Shown: positions 21,099 through 33,630, counted from the stretch's first letter. The stretch: 64,000 bases of DNA from Diphasiastrum complanatum (GCA_029204225.1 CM055101.1:58953579-59017578), one strand, 5' to 3'. Notes: generated by a model not told the origin, from the letters alone. Made by a program: numbers and translations.

Positions 21099-23746
21099 TT
21101 ACAAGGATATCTCTTTTGTTATGAATTTGAATGCCTTTCGAAATATCGTAATACTTGACGAGTTTTTAGCTTGATATCTAAATTGTGCTCTTCTATAAAA
21201 CCATTGAAAAATTTGAACTAAATATTTCTTTTTTGAATTGTGTCCTCCATGATTTGTTGCTCTATGAAATGCTCCCGTTGCTTGCCATTGAGATTTTTCC
21301 ATGCCTTGTGATGACCAGATACTTAAGCTCCCATATTCCTTTGCAAAATAAGTTGCATGATGAAGAAGGATGTGCTGCAAACAATAGTTTTGATTAGTTA
21401 CATCAGAAGAAAAAAATATAAGCCTGAATGAGAAAAGTACCAAATAATGATATAGATTAGCACCATGTAATGAGTAATATCTTTTGATGATAGGTTTTCT
21501 TTCCTGATAACACCTATGAGTTTGTCTAAGTTGGTCTACCCTTGTCCCTTTTCCACTCAATTACTTCCTTTCAGTGTTTGTGTGGCTTGAACAATTTCTC
21601 TCCAAATTTCGTATTTGACACATGATTCTTTGCATGTGTGATTGGATAAGAATCTTCTTGCTTAAGCACCTCCAATTGATGAACGTTTCCTTTTCTTTAG
21701 GATCACTTTTTTCAATCATGACATTCCCTTTATGCAGTCCTGCATTTGACAGAAGTATTTCCAACCTCCTAATTGCTGCTTTAGCCACAGACTCCGTTTT
21801 ATGATTCCATGCTAGTAGAATATGCAGGTAAATAAGTTTTTCAATAATACGAACCTCAACATGCAATGTGCATATGTGAACATTTTTTAATGGAATTGGC
21901 AAAACACTTTTCATATTTGGATCTTCAGCTTCTCGTGTTGGGCCAGTGTTTGTTGATCGTCCCAAATTTATATTGCAGCAATCCTTCATACAATAAAGAC
22001 ATGGATGTTTTGATGTTGCCCCATGAGAGACATTATACATACATTTTAATGTTTTCAAATCCCCTGCAAGGTGCCATTGAATTTGAAAACTTCCATGATT
22101 TTCAACTATAAATTTCTCACCCTCCAAATGTCTCTTTATAATCTTGCCATAATTTGTTCTTCAAAATATCTATGAAAGTATTTTATGGTCCTCTTTCAAG
22201 ACCTCTAGAGAAGCAAGTAATGCATGACATGTCAATAAAAAATGGCAAGGTATGAATTGTTAATAACGATATTCTAAATGAAAATTGAAATGTATACCTA
22301 GAATGCCGCCAACCACCATTTGTGATTTTCCGATTGAACACTAAACGTTTGATCATTTGTATCTGAAATTTTTTGTTCATCAAAGTGACACTCACTCGTT
22401 GCAACTTTTAACCCTTCATGATTCAATTTTATTACAATAATGAGCTTTCCATTTACTTGATGTTCGTCTAGTTTATAGAATCGAATAATGTATTTTAGAA
22501 CATTTTCAATATCAAAAAAAATATTATTGCAATCGTTGTAATTAAGCTCACCATATTCTGATTTGTATAATTCAGCTATATGAAGTGGTTGACCAACTAC
22601 TTTGAACATTCTGTCATTATAATGATTTCTTGCTAATCTTACCCGATATGGACGCGAAAGATAAATTTTCTTCACCATCACTTGGAAAAAAGCTTCTTTA
22701 ACTATTCTAAAAAAAAGTAGAATAAGCATTTCTGCTAATTCCAGATACATCACATGCACCTTGTATCACATTTGCATCCAAGTATGATTGAACCTTAATC
22801 AAAACAGTCTCTACAATTTCATTTTTCATTTTTTCAAACCGAACATTTTTTATCATTTCCTTTGCTGACTTTTGTGGTAAAACATGACTTAAAGATGATC
22901 CAATGCATGAACGATCTATCAAATAGTTCTTCGCCACCAAACATGATCTGCAACAAACATACGAAACTCAAATTATGCTTAATAATTAAATAATCCATGT
23001 TATCAAGTGCAAATCAAACTTAAATGACATGTACAAATCTAATAAACAATTTATATGACAACATACTTGAATGTTCGAATTCTTCTTTTCTGAACGCCGC
23101 TATGTGTAGATAAGTCATCAATATTCTTCATCGGTACTCTCTTTGTTTTCCTCTTCATCAGTCTTATTCATAACTTTTATATCAACATCAAATTTTAGAC
23201 TCTCGGATCTCAACTTTTCCATAGATTCTAACATTTCTTGGTTTGATCCTCGAAGAGTAGTAACTGTAGCATTCAACTCTGACATAGCATTCTTGAGTGC
23301 ATTATTTTTAGCACTAGTGTGTTGCACATAATGAAGCAATTGCTGATTCGCATGTTGCAATTGTTGATTAGCAAACTATAATTGTTGATTAAGACAAGAT
23401 ATGCTATGCATTCCAATATCACGCAACCTAATAATCCGCTATTTCCTTCACATACATATGTGAGATGATGAGTTACGGATTTAAAATCTAGACACAAATT
23501 GGTAGCTGGATCATTAGAATAAATTGATCCATCCACCCACAAATCTATATTCATTTGATTATTCATTCTCAATTCTCTAACTATTGCAGTAGCATTCTCT
23601 ACATCTTTCACATTTTTCTTAATAATTCGAGTGCATTCCATTGGAAGAGCAACATGCAAATGGGACCACTCCCGCTTCAGTTTTTGCATTGACCACACCA
23701 AGATTTTCAGTCTTAAATCTCTAGTCCCGAATTTTGGAACGAGCAT
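21099..23746 (-). pseudogene. Unknown transposase-like gene, converging on the 19522 gene, multiply broken
   Basis: Read on the minus strand from 23746, the pieces are in order. First comes an N-terminal part (GTRDLRLKILVWSMQKLKRE). Then a coiled coil at 23360-23118 (NNALKNAMSELNATVTTLRG, acidic end TDEEENKESTDEEY) and DVSGISRNAYSTFFRIVKEA across 22770-22700. Next is YRVRLARNHYNDRMFKVVGQ, then NGKLIIVIKLNHEGLKVATS. The segment 22127-21561 has IQWHLAGDLKTLKCMYNVSH followed by CLYC, then RRLEILLSNAGLHKGNVMIE. Frameshifts and probable introns separate the pieces. The Asp in LAGD, the acidic residue after LNH and the downstream CxxC recall DDE-type transposase ORFs, but I cannot assign a superfamily. 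It ends 30 bases from the convergent plus gene. Confidence 0.45.
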
Positions 23747-24251
23747 GAAGAGAAGTTATTACATCTCATGCTTAACTAACTATTGTCTGAAGTTAACCAT
23801 ACTAGTTAAACGTTGGGAAAGGCCAAAAACTCGGAAAATGACGAGTAGTTACCAGTTTGCATTCTCACTCTACGTAACCTCTCTCTAAAGTGAAATTTCA
23901 TAAAGGGCCCATTTTGAGCCCATATTTTTCCTAATGGCCCCAAAATGACTGATAGTCTGAAATAGCCTGGGCAAGGTATATGCGTTCATTGTGATTTGCC
24001 CAGATTGCCTTTTGTGTTGAAGGGCGAAGCTGCGCCCAAGGACCCAAATAAGGAAGGGATTGAGATAGATCTGAGGAGTAGTGATGAATGTCAGTGAATG
24101 GAGGACGTAGGGTTCATGTTGTGGAGGGAGTTGTGAAGAGTTGGGTTGATCTTGGATAGGTATAGTTGGTGAGAGTTGAGTGGCGATAGAAGGTGTGGAA
24201 GAAATGGTGGTAACGGTAGTTTACAGGAGCTGAGCCGCAAAAGAATGAAAA

Positions 24252-25607
24252 TCAAAATTGAAATACGGAGGAGGGGTTAGTAGTAATGATGGGGGGTGGT
24301 GAGTTGTGGATAGGGGATGGTAGAGTAACAGGAATGCTGATTAGAGAGATGGTAGTAGCAGTGGTGATGGATGGTGAAGTGGATGTCAGCACCATAGTGG
24401 TTGCTACCTTAGTGGCATCAGGTGAGGTTGCCTTATCCGCATAGGTTACTGCTGGAATCTGCTGTTGTATGGTTGGGCCTGACGTTGTGGAAAATGCTAC
24501 TAGAGAGGCCGTACTAGTGAGAATTGCCGCTAGTTGAGCGAAGTACTTGGCCACCAATGTGTGGTCAAAGGTTACTGAGTCATCTCCCCCAAAGCCATCG
24601 TCTCCTAAATCTTCAATCTCTGCTTTTTGCGCATCCGTTTGTTGTGGATCTCCTATGTCTGCTATGTCAGCTTCTTGAGTTTTGGATGTTTTGCTGCCTT
24701 TTCTACGGCACTTGAGTCTCGTAGGTAATTCTCCTTCAGGCACTAAGCACTTGAAGGTTTGTGCACATTGGGTGGCTTGGTGCGGCATGTTTGGATATTT
24801 GGCCTGGATGTCAATGATTCTATCTGCATGTTGGGCCCCCAGCTGGTGGTTGAGGACCATTGCCAAGATGTGCCTCACCTTGGTAACTGCTTTCTTCACC
24901 TTACAGGTTGTGTGGAGTTTCTTCATCAGCTTTTCCACCCAGTTGTAATGCTAAATATCCTACTGCTCCATCGTGAAAGATAAAGCGAATAGATCGCTGG
25001 AAAAAATTTTGTCCATTCTAAGGTTATGGACTTTGATCAGCATATGCACTAATTTTGTCGCTTCATGTAGCTCTTTGTCCTTGATACAGCGGATAGTATA
25101 GTCGTCGTTTGTGAAAATTGTTGTCATACCATCATCTTCAAAGAAGGGCTTCAAGCAGTTGTGGTTGTAGGATGTGCTGGATCCATGGATGGTTTCACCT
25201 TCGTTCGCGAATCCAAGTGCTTGTATTACTGAAATATCGAGTGAGATGATAAGGACTCGTTCTCAGCATCAAAAGTGGAATGTGCCGCTTGTGTCACATT
25301 TTCATTGCTATCCAGTACATGTAGGAATGTGGATATTCAGCTTGGCTAGGAATGCTCGAGTGGATTCATCTTCGCTGCCAGCTTCGGGATGGTTACTAAG
25401 TGGATTTCTACCATGAATCTGCGTAGTTTGGGTCGGTTCAGAATATACTTTGGCTACCAACTTGATGCCATGATGGGATGTGGCAATCAAAGTGGCCGAG
25501 AGTATGGGCTTGTGTAAACACACTGGAGAGAATAGAAGGCAAGTGCAAACTGAAAGTTCTGGTTGAATTTTTGAAAAATTTTGGCAGAGTCTCTCCAGCA
25601 CACCCAT
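24252..25607 (-). pseudogene. Unknown ORF with acidic middle and Thr/Ser/Pro-rich tail
   Basis: A TATA box at 25638-25645 precedes it. From 25607 the frame reads MGVLERLCQNFSKIQPE and is open to 25308. After a few stops it continues with MTTIFTNDDYTIRCIKDKEL (25154-24960), then a 228-codon open part (24938-24252). That part has KKAVTKVRHILAMVLNHQLG, basic RLKCRRKGSKTSK, acidic EIEDLGDDGFGGDDSVTFD and a low-complexity Thr/Ser/Pro end. The tail may extend with stops to about 23930. I recognise no domain. Position after a gypsy pol remnant and promoter suggests the first ORF of a related retroelement, or an ORF carried by it. The start is uncertain, since a homologous leader occurs at 27.6 kb. 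Confidence 0.4.
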
Positions 25608-25637
25608 AGAATGAACTCACACAAGAGTAGGGCCCCT

Positions 25638-25645
25638 TATTTATA
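25638..25645 (-). promoter_or_regulatory. TATA box, probable LTR promoter
   Basis: The minus strand reads TATAAATA. About 20 bases downstream is GAGTTCATTCTA and then CCAAAATTTTTC. The same three elements in the same order occur at 27.65 kb, so the two regions are related promoters, probably LTR U3/R remnants. Confidence 0.5.
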
Positions 25646-25699
25646 GATTTTTTTGGGCTAAAAGTTTTTGAAACTCGCCAAAATGGTAGAGAACTCGCC

Positions 25700-26589
25700 A
25701 GCACAGAGGGCAATCCAACTGTACGGTCTGCAAGTTTTGCTAACATCGCAAAGGGGCTATGCGAATTTGTTTTTCTTAACCAATTTTTTCAAAAATTTCA
25801 TAGTAAGATCAACTGAATGTGGGCAAGTTTTAGATGTTGTCTCCGAATTTTGATCATCATTGCAAGTGTCTATGCGAATTTCTTTAACATTATGGCAGCT
25901 TCCAAATCATTTAGATACCACTTGACTTTGATTTTGACAAAAATTTTAATCAATGAAAACTCGCTGACCCCAAATTTAGCATTTTCAGACAGTGGGCGAG
26001 TTCTTGGTAGCTTGTGCAAATTTGTTTTGAGCTCTCTACATACTATGCAAGTTCTCCCCTTGAGGTTTCTTTGTTAATTTTTTGAAGTTCTCTAGACAAA
26101 CTCGCACAGGGGTCAAATGTGATCTGATTGGACTAAACATGACTGTTGCAGTACCTGTGAGTTTTGTCTGTGACAAAATTACTAATTTTTTGTCCAGATG
26201 GTCAATTTTGATGGATTTTTACTGTAACCAGAATATTGACCTTATCTGAGTTGTCACAAAACTCACCCTAGTGACAGATGTGTTCTAGAAGACTGATAGA
26301 GGATTGGCGAGTTCTGTGTGAGATTTTCTGACTCTGTTTATCGTGTTTTCTAGCAATTGATCTAGTTTCTATAGTGGATGGAGATATGATCTATTGATAG
26401 ATCTTGAGACTAATTCTCTCTTGGTACTTATCACTATACTTTCAAGCGATCCTACTGGATCTTAGAAAAGAAAAAAGTGAAAAAAAAAAAAAAAGTAAAA
26501 TTTAAAACACACGATACATGAATGAATGACAAAAGACGGGTAGATGCATGCAAATACATAAAACAACGAATGTGATCAGTACATTTCAA
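25700..26589. other. Non-coding region between TATA box and gypsy integrase remnant
   Basis: No open frame with a motif. Probably LTR or 3' untranslated sequence of the pol remnant to its right. A pure A run lies at about 26481-26494. Confidence 0.35.
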
Positions 26590-27400
26590 GATAGAAGGAG
26601 TGCTCATTATATTGTCTAAGTCGACTCCCATTCACTACAATATCTAAGGGGATTCATTCTAGTATTTTAAGATGGGCATATCTAGAAGAAAAGATCTGAT
26701 CAATAATGTATGGCCCTTGCCCTATGAATTTCAACTTCCCCTTATGTGCTTTGGCCTGGTATAGGAGGACCTTATCCCCTCTTTAAACTCCTTGAGCTTA
26801 ATTTCATGCCAATGTTTTTGTCGACTCTTCTGAACCTGTTGTGGATTAACACTGATGGTACGGGTTTTAAAGAGCTTTTCACGATGGAATAGGCAATTGG
26901 CTAAGATCTGTTTGGAATCTAATTGCAGCTCATAGGTCAGTCGTAAGGATGGGAGATAAAACTCAACTGGCATAATTGCTTCTTGGCCATAGGTCAACTG
27001 AAAAGAGGTAGATCTAGTAGATTTTTTGGGAGTTGTGCGATACGTCCAAAGTGCGGCATGTAACTTCAGTTCCCAATGAGCCTGGACTCTATTGTTTTAG
27101 TGAGGATTTCGCATAAGATCTTATTAGTGGACTCAGCTTGGCCGTTACATAGTGGCTAAGAAGGTGGATAGTAAGTGTTCAATCAGTACATTTAAAAATT
27201 GTATTCCCCTATTATTAACGATTTTTAATGGACAACCAAAATGTACTATAACCTATTCGTAAAGGCATTTAGCAGTGGATTTTTTGCATCCGCAGATTTA
27301 ACAGCACGAGCTTCGGCCCACTTGGTGCAATAGTCGATGGCTACTATAACAAGCTCTCATTATGTTGATCAGTAAAATAAGTGAGATCAGATCCAAGGTT
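26590..27400 (-). pseudogene. Ty3/gypsy integrase and C-terminal remnant, copy 1
   Basis: Integrase inserts the retroelement cDNA into the genome. The minus strand begins near 27400 with YTKWAEARAVKSADAK, a typical post-first-Asp integrase stretch. It passes through CNGQAESTNKIL, which carries the catalytic Glu, and ends in an open 88-codon part (26997-26731) with MTYGQEAIMPVEFYLPSLRL. The C-terminus resembles IVVNGSRLRQYNEHSFYLEM near 26590. The second catalytic Asp region is broken by stops. It is homologous to the remnant ending near 28215. Dead. Confidence 0.8.
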
Positions 27401-27526
27401 AGAAAATATCCTTGGCCAAGGTCAACGCTTCAGAATAATTCTTGATGTTGATCAAGAATAGATTGTCTGAATAAGGTTTGGGGGCCTTACGCCGATGGAG
27501 TGAGAGCGAGGTGTCTCTGGAGGCCA
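27383..27526 (-). CDS. Short ORF behind an LTR-like promoter
   Basis: The ATG at 27526 gives MASRDTSLSLHRRKAPKPYS and continues to a stop at about 27383, 47 codons. A TATA box at 27646-27653 precedes it by about 120 bases. It overlaps the start of the integrase remnant, so its natural continuation appears deleted. It could be the truncated first ORF of the element whose pol tail follows. No domain recognised. Confidence 0.3.
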
Positions 27527-27645
27527 TGATAGCACTAGTAAGAGGGTTCTAGATAGTTCTGAAAATTTTGAAAATTAAGAAAAATTTTGGCATGAACTCT
27601 CTTGCAGAAATCTAGAATGAACTCGTGGAGAGGAAGGCTGAGGCC

Positions 27646-27653
27646 TATATATA
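27646..27653 (-). promoter_or_regulatory. TATA box, probable LTR promoter
   Basis: The minus strand reads TATATATA, followed at 22 bases by GAGTTCATTCTA and then CCAAAATTTTTC, as at 25.64 kb. Confidence 0.5.
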
Positions 27654-27699
27654 GACTTTTTTTGGCAAGAAATTGCAAATTCACCCAATAATCGTCCTC

Positions 27700-28210
27700 A
27701 ATGCCTACGATTTCTCAACGAGGTTCACAAATTTTGAGACAATGTTCTGAGGGTCCTGCGAGTGATTTTTTTGTACAAAAATGAGTGGAATTGTCTGACG
27801 GTACAAAAATGGGCATGATCAGAATTTGCGGATGTGACAGAGAAATTGTGCAAATAATTTTGAGGCTTGGCAAATTATCTACGAATTCTATCAGTGAGGA
27901 TTTGATGAGAAAAATTTGATTTTTTCTATTTCTGGAAGGTTTGATTTTGTATTGGAATTCGTGAAGGTGATAAATGAATCGTACACAGTGAAAATAGGTC
28001 TAGGCAAATTCTATCTGATATGATTGTGCATCAAAACTTTAGAAAAAGAATGAATCTTGTGGTTGTAGAAAAAAAGATTGATTGTTTTTCTGATTTGATG
28101 ATATCTTGATGTTCTAAACAAGAAAACATACCAAAATATTGTCAAAATGGCAAGCAGATAGTAAACAGAAATAAATAACCAAATATTATGAGATAAAATA
28201 ACTTAGTGCA
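27700..28210. other. Non-coding region, probable LTR U3 remnant
   Basis: AT-rich, no ORF. Lies between the end of the second pol remnant and its downstream TATA box, where a 3' LTR would sit. Confidence 0.35.
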
Positions 28211-28214
28211 TATC

Positions 28215-30110
28215 AAGATAAAAACACGGCTCATTGTAATTTTTGAGTCTGCTTCCATTGATCACAATGTCTAAAGTATTGCCTTGCAGGGTTTGGAGTT
28301 GTACATATCCAGAGGCAAATATCTTTTGAATTATATGAGGTCCTTGTCCAAAAAAAATTTAGTCTGCCCTTAAAAGTTTTGGCTTGGTATAAGAGGACCT
28401 TGTCTCTGATCTGGAACTCTTTGAGTTTTAATGATCGATCATGCCATGCCTTTTGTCAACGTTTGTGACTTGTTGAGCATGGATGCTGATCCGTCGTGTT
28501 TCACAAAGTTGTTCTAGATGGAATAATCTATTAGCTATAATCTATCGATTATCTAGCTCTAGATTATAGGCTACTCGTAGGGATGAAATATGGAATTCCA
28601 TAGGCGTGATGGCTTCCTAGCCATATACTAGCTAGAAAGGGATTAAACATGTGGCTCTCTTCGGGGTAGTGCGATATGCCCATAGAGCGGCATGAAGTTT
28701 AGTTCCCAATTGGATCGGCTGGACTCGACAGTTTTGGTGAGACCACTAGATAAGATTTTATTTGTGGATTCCACCTGGCCATTGCATTGTGAATAATACA
28801 GAAAACTTTTGCGATGTACCACAAAGAATTTCAAAAGTAGATTTGCTATGACAAAATAAGAAAATGTGTGCCCCTATCGCTTATAAATTCTAGAGGACAT
28901 CCGAAATGAACGATAACTTGTTCATAGAGAAATTTTGCTATAGAATGAGCGTCAACATTGCGAATAGCTCTAGCTTAAGCCCATTTGGTACAGTAGTCCA
29001 TAGCTACTACGATATATATGGCTTGAGTGTGTCTAGCAGCGGGACTAATCGGTCCAACATAATCAATTCTCCATTTCTAGAAGGGTGTAAAGACATAAAG
29101 TCAGTTTTTTAAAGCATTTTGTTCGTTGACAAGCATCACAAGCCTTTACATCCATATTGCGTTTTCACTCATACAATTAGGTTACGCAGTAATTACTTGC
29201 TGGCAATGATTAAAGTAAGTAGTTAGCTTCAAAACAAGTGGCAACATATTCTGTTAACATTCCATAGGTCAACCCCCTTCGATAATCTTTGTCGTTGTCA
29301 AACCTGACTGTTAGCCATTTGCATGTATTTGCAGACTATGCCTTAAAACAAGTAAAAATGCAAAAATTGGATAACTGAATGGATGCAAATTAATAATCGA
29401 AGGTGTGGGTATCTTTGAAGTGAGTTGTCCACCAAAATCCTACTAAGAGGACTTTTTGGATGGTCATTTCGGAAGAGAAATGACCAGCTCCAACACCTTC
29501 ATGGGCTAGGGATATAACCAAGGTTATTTCACGTATGATAATTCCATCTAAACCTTGCTTGTAGAGTTGTCCTGCAATTAACATATAAGGTTTTGTGATA
29601 TATCTTGTTCTTTAATTAAGACTCGGTTGTATCCTGAAAAACCATCTAAAAAACTATAACGTTCATGACCTGCTACTTGGTCTAAAATGAGATATGTGTA
29701 TGGCAGAGTGGATGGCAGTCTTTTGTGGTTGCCGCATTCAACTTTCTAAAATCTTGACATACTCTAATTTTACCTGTCTTTTTCTTTCGTACTATTACTA
29801 TGGGTGAAATCCATAGTCTACTCAAAACATGATTTAGGATTCCTGCTCTAAGGCATCTATCTAATTCATCCTTTACAAACAATGAATACTTCGGGTTTAA
29901 TCTATATTGTCTTTGTCTAATTGGTATAGCTCCCCAAATTAGATCTATTCTATGTTTTTCCCATTTTCCATTTAATTGGTATACCAGTTAAATTAGGCAT
30001 TGACCAAGCAGGCACATTTTGATACTTCTCCCGTTCTTGGTTGGATTGGTGTTTATACAGGTTCAAAGTTCTATCTTTGCTAATTTCTATTTCTTCGTAA
30101 TCATCCTTGT
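28215..30110 (-). pseudogene. Ty3/gypsy pol remnant, copy 2 (RT start and integrase)
   Basis: The minus strand runs from about 30110. The RT start reads PIRQRQYRLNPKYS, then LDRCLRAGILNHVLSRLWIS and VIVRKKKTGKIRVCQDFRKL (29882-29682), then AGHERYSFLDGFSGYNRV. The RT palm with the YxDD box and all of RNase H are deleted. The frame resumes with YMLIAGQLYKQGLDG and the integrase zinc region HEGVGAGHFSSEM...CDACQR. The core retains IDYVGP (first Asp), FISDRGTHF (second Asp) and QCNGQVESTNKIL (Glu). It ends near 28215 in IVINGSRLKNYNEPCFYLDM. Many stops. It is homologous to copy 1 at 26590-27400, so two related elements lie in tandem. Confidence 0.85.
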
Positions 30111-32940
30111 CTATTAGGTAGATTCAAAGCACATGAGCTAACCTATCTCACTCTCTTTCTCCAAATCCATGAATGTGGTGTGTGGTTAGTGCTAGAAGGG
30201 TGGGTTAGAGTAGTGTTAGCTTTAGGAAGCAACTAGAGTTAACAACTACATCTAAGTTAGACATCTATATTTGTGCTCACCGACCATTGCTACACCCTAG
30301 AGTGGTGTCATTGCCAATAATAGTTGCTACTAACTAGTTTAGTTGTTCTTTAGTTGTTTTTAGTCATTTCTAGAGTGTTAGAGATAATTTTGGGGTAGTA
30401 TAGAGTGGATTTTTCTTTGTTTCTTGGTTGTTGATCTATTCTACACTAGGGAAGGAGGTTTTTGGAGGTAGAGGAGACCTTAGACAGCCTCTAATGGCTT
30501 GACACATAAGCACCTAAACCAAAAACCCACAAAAAACCATAAAATTCTATATTTTTGAAGGGAAAAGTGAGGGAAAAAAACACCATCAAATATTAATTTC
30601 TCACAAACCACTGAAAACTAACCCTCCCACGACAGACAACAGCCAGAGGACATACTCCCAACGCTACACAGAAGCCTACGAGAGTTACTTCCCAACAAAT
30701 TTGCAAAAAAAATAAATAATACCAAAAAAACCCCCAAAAATATTTAAAAAACTAAAAAAATTACAAAATTGCTCAATAATATTTGCCACTCATGCTAAAT
30801 CTAAATCTCTTTGAGACAAGCTTACATACAAAGTTTGCAAGATTTTCCAAGTAGTCTAATAGGCACTACGAGAGTTTCAAAAATCCAGAAATTGCCAATT
30901 CCAACTAGAATCCTCGCAAACTCCAAAAGTTTGAGTTTTTGTTGCAACTAATCTTTGCCACTCCTGTTGAAACTTTCTCATACTGAGTGTAGCTTACAGA
31001 AGAGTCTGCAAGAGTTAATCTTGCTTCAATAAACTATAAGAGTTCCCAAGAGTGAAAATACAGAAATTCAAAAATCTCCAAAATTTGTGAACTCTCACAC
31101 AAGTAACCTTCACAACCTGGTCCACTGAGTTCAAAAGGTCATTTTCCATTTAAGGCCATGTCTACGAGAGTCAATATGAAGGATTGATAAATCTAGGAGC
31201 CAGAAAGTGATCAAAAATCCCCTCAAACATCAATAACTTTCATATCTGCGAGAATTAACCTTCGTCGATTTAGACCAAGCAAGATTCATTCCAAATCCAG
31301 CTACAGCTAATGGGGAAAGAGTTGGTTTCCAATAGATCTCAATATGTATGGTTTCTTTGCTGTAAAAGAGCACAAAGGACCTTCACAAGCCTAACCTTCA
31401 CTAGAGTAACTTTTGCAAATATGATCAGTAGGTAGATCTGTCTCAGATCCATCTAGAATGAAAGTTTAAGGCCAATATGAACAAGTATCAGTGAATTATC
31501 AAGGAAAAACTATAAAAAAGAGCTAAATTTACACCATTAGCCCAATGAAACCGATCAGATCCTGTTAGATCTAGATTGCATTCCTCACCTACATCAAGAT
31601 CCAGTAACCCTAGACTTCACCGACAAATGAATCTGAGATCAGGTCGATCAGTACCCAGATGAGTAGGCAATCAAGCACCAAACTTACCTAGAGTTGTGCT
31701 GAGGGTATGACAATGTAGATAAATAAATTAGCCAAAAATAGTTGCGAGGGTCGTGGCATCCTGCGTGTATAAGCCCATGGCCCAATGAGCACTTGTAAAT
31801 AAATAATTTTGACAATAAACTTGACTTTGGGCCATGTAATTGAAATAATATTAGAAGGTCAAAGTTAAGCTTAAGTTAAGTTACTATGTTTTTTGGGATT
31901 AGTCAAAAGTCAAATGTTTCGTTTGTGTTTCTTGTGGATGGTGTGGATTACGATCGCATCATTTGCATGTAGCCAATAGGAAGCAAGGGGCAAGGGTCAC
32001 CCTAAAGATAAAAAGACACCATTTGTAACCCATTTCCATGCTTAATTGAGAGGAGGAGACTCTGCTATTTTGTGAGCTCAAGCATCTTCATTTGCTAATC
32101 AATTTTGCTTATGTTCTTGTTGTGATTTGCTTGTTATTTTAGTTTCCATTGTTTTTGCTTTGTGCTAGTTAAAGTTTTTCCACAAGCATGACATTGAGCA
32201 TTTGAGCTAACCTCCATCTCAGTTAAAAAAGGTGGGAAAATCAGGCAAAATCCTCGTAGACACTCAAATTTTCAGTTCAAGTGGCCAATAACCTTCGCAA
32301 AGAATTTTAAATTTCCATCTCAGTGAGACAAGGACACATAAGATATTGCAAAGGTTAGTTTGATTCTAGTGAGCAAAAAATTGGATTTGAGTGCCTAAAA
32401 ATCACTAAAATTAGAAGATCCATCAAATCCTTGCAGAAGTAACCTTCGTAGACCATCCCAATGTCTTCAAAATGTTTTTTTTTCATTAGTGATGAAGCCT
32501 GTGAATGTTAGTTACCAGAGATGACTGATCGGTAATCAAAAAAGTGCTTCTGAACCTTCGTAGACAACCATACTTTCTTGATCTATAAGAAAGAACCTTC
32601 CACCCTTGGAACAGAGCCAGATTTATCCCTACCTTGAGCGTGTCGAGCATTTACAATCCAAATGCAACACAATGTTGACTCCTAATCATGTAGTAATCAT
32701 GTGGTCTTTAGCTAGATTACCATGAAGCATCAGGAGAGAACTCAAACGACAAGAACAGACAGCCACGTTGCAAGAAGCAATGGAAGATGCAATCAAGGAA
32801 TAAGATGAGAGATTTGATGATAATTCGAGCCACAACTATACACCGGCCCATCATCCAACCCTCGATCACATATACCTCCAATGCTTTCAACATGTCGAAT
32901 GATCTACTAATGGAACAAATCACTAAACTTTACAAATATC
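30111..32940. other. Gene-free region with recurring short phrases
   Basis: No ORF with a motif. Variants of acctTCGyAgAc and ctaCGAGAGTt recur at irregular spacing from 30660 to 31480 and again from 32240 to 32600, suggesting an old, decayed repeat family. I see no clear unit or boundaries. Confidence 0.35.
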
Positions 32941-32949
32941 AGATGTAAC

Positions 32950-33222
32950 AACACTTTTTTCTATCGAGGCCAAGTATAAAGCTCTCACAACAACTACAAA
33001 GGAGTTTCTTTGGATCAAAAGGCTACTAATGGAGCTGAAGGTCATGAGTTTAGATGTTGTTCTAATCATTTATAATGACAACATTTCCGCCCAACACCTT
33101 GCAACAAATCCATTCTTTTATGCAAGGTCAAAGCATATTGAGATCTATCATCATTTTGTGAGAGAAAAGGTGCAATCTAAGGAGGTAACTTTGGAGCATG
33201 TGGCAAGTAGAATGTATTACTG
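32950..33222 (+). pseudogene. Ty1/copia RNase H fragment
   Basis: The plus strand reads IEAKYKALTTTTKEFLWIKR, then NDNISAQHLATNPFFYARSK and HIEIYHHFVREKV, ending EHVASRMYY before a stop. This is the C-terminal RNase H part of a copia polyprotein and is similar to the well-preserved one at 16097-16765. Nothing else of the element is attached: no RT upstream and no recognisable LTR. It is an isolated relic. Confidence 0.85.
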
Positions 33223-33630
33223 ATATTTGTGTATCTCATGTTGGATTTTACTCATGCTCAAATTGATTCTCACTTGCAGATAAACTTATTTGTAGATTGA
33301 ATTGTCTTTTGTGACTGTTAGTTTGAGTCGATTGTGACGCTTTAATTCCCACACTAAATACACTTCCGCAAAGCTAATTTTAGATCAATCCACTTTGAGC
33401 ATGGCTACAAAACCGACCATATAGATCCAGCAACTTCAAAGCCATGATCAAGTAGGGCAGACTTCGATATGTCGAAGTCGGTCTGAATCCGATAGTCGTG
33501 GTTTCATGCACCGAGGAGTACTTGCCCTTGTCATGACGCATTTCTCCCGACAATATATGCTTATGGGATAATCTTTTGGCTACCCGGACACGTGGCGCCA
33601 TGGCAGCCAATTTACAAAATTTAAAAAAAA
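33223..33630. other. Spacer, nothing recognised
   Basis: No ORF with a motif and no repeat apart from the A run at 33623-33637 that leads into the foldback element. Confidence 0.35.
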
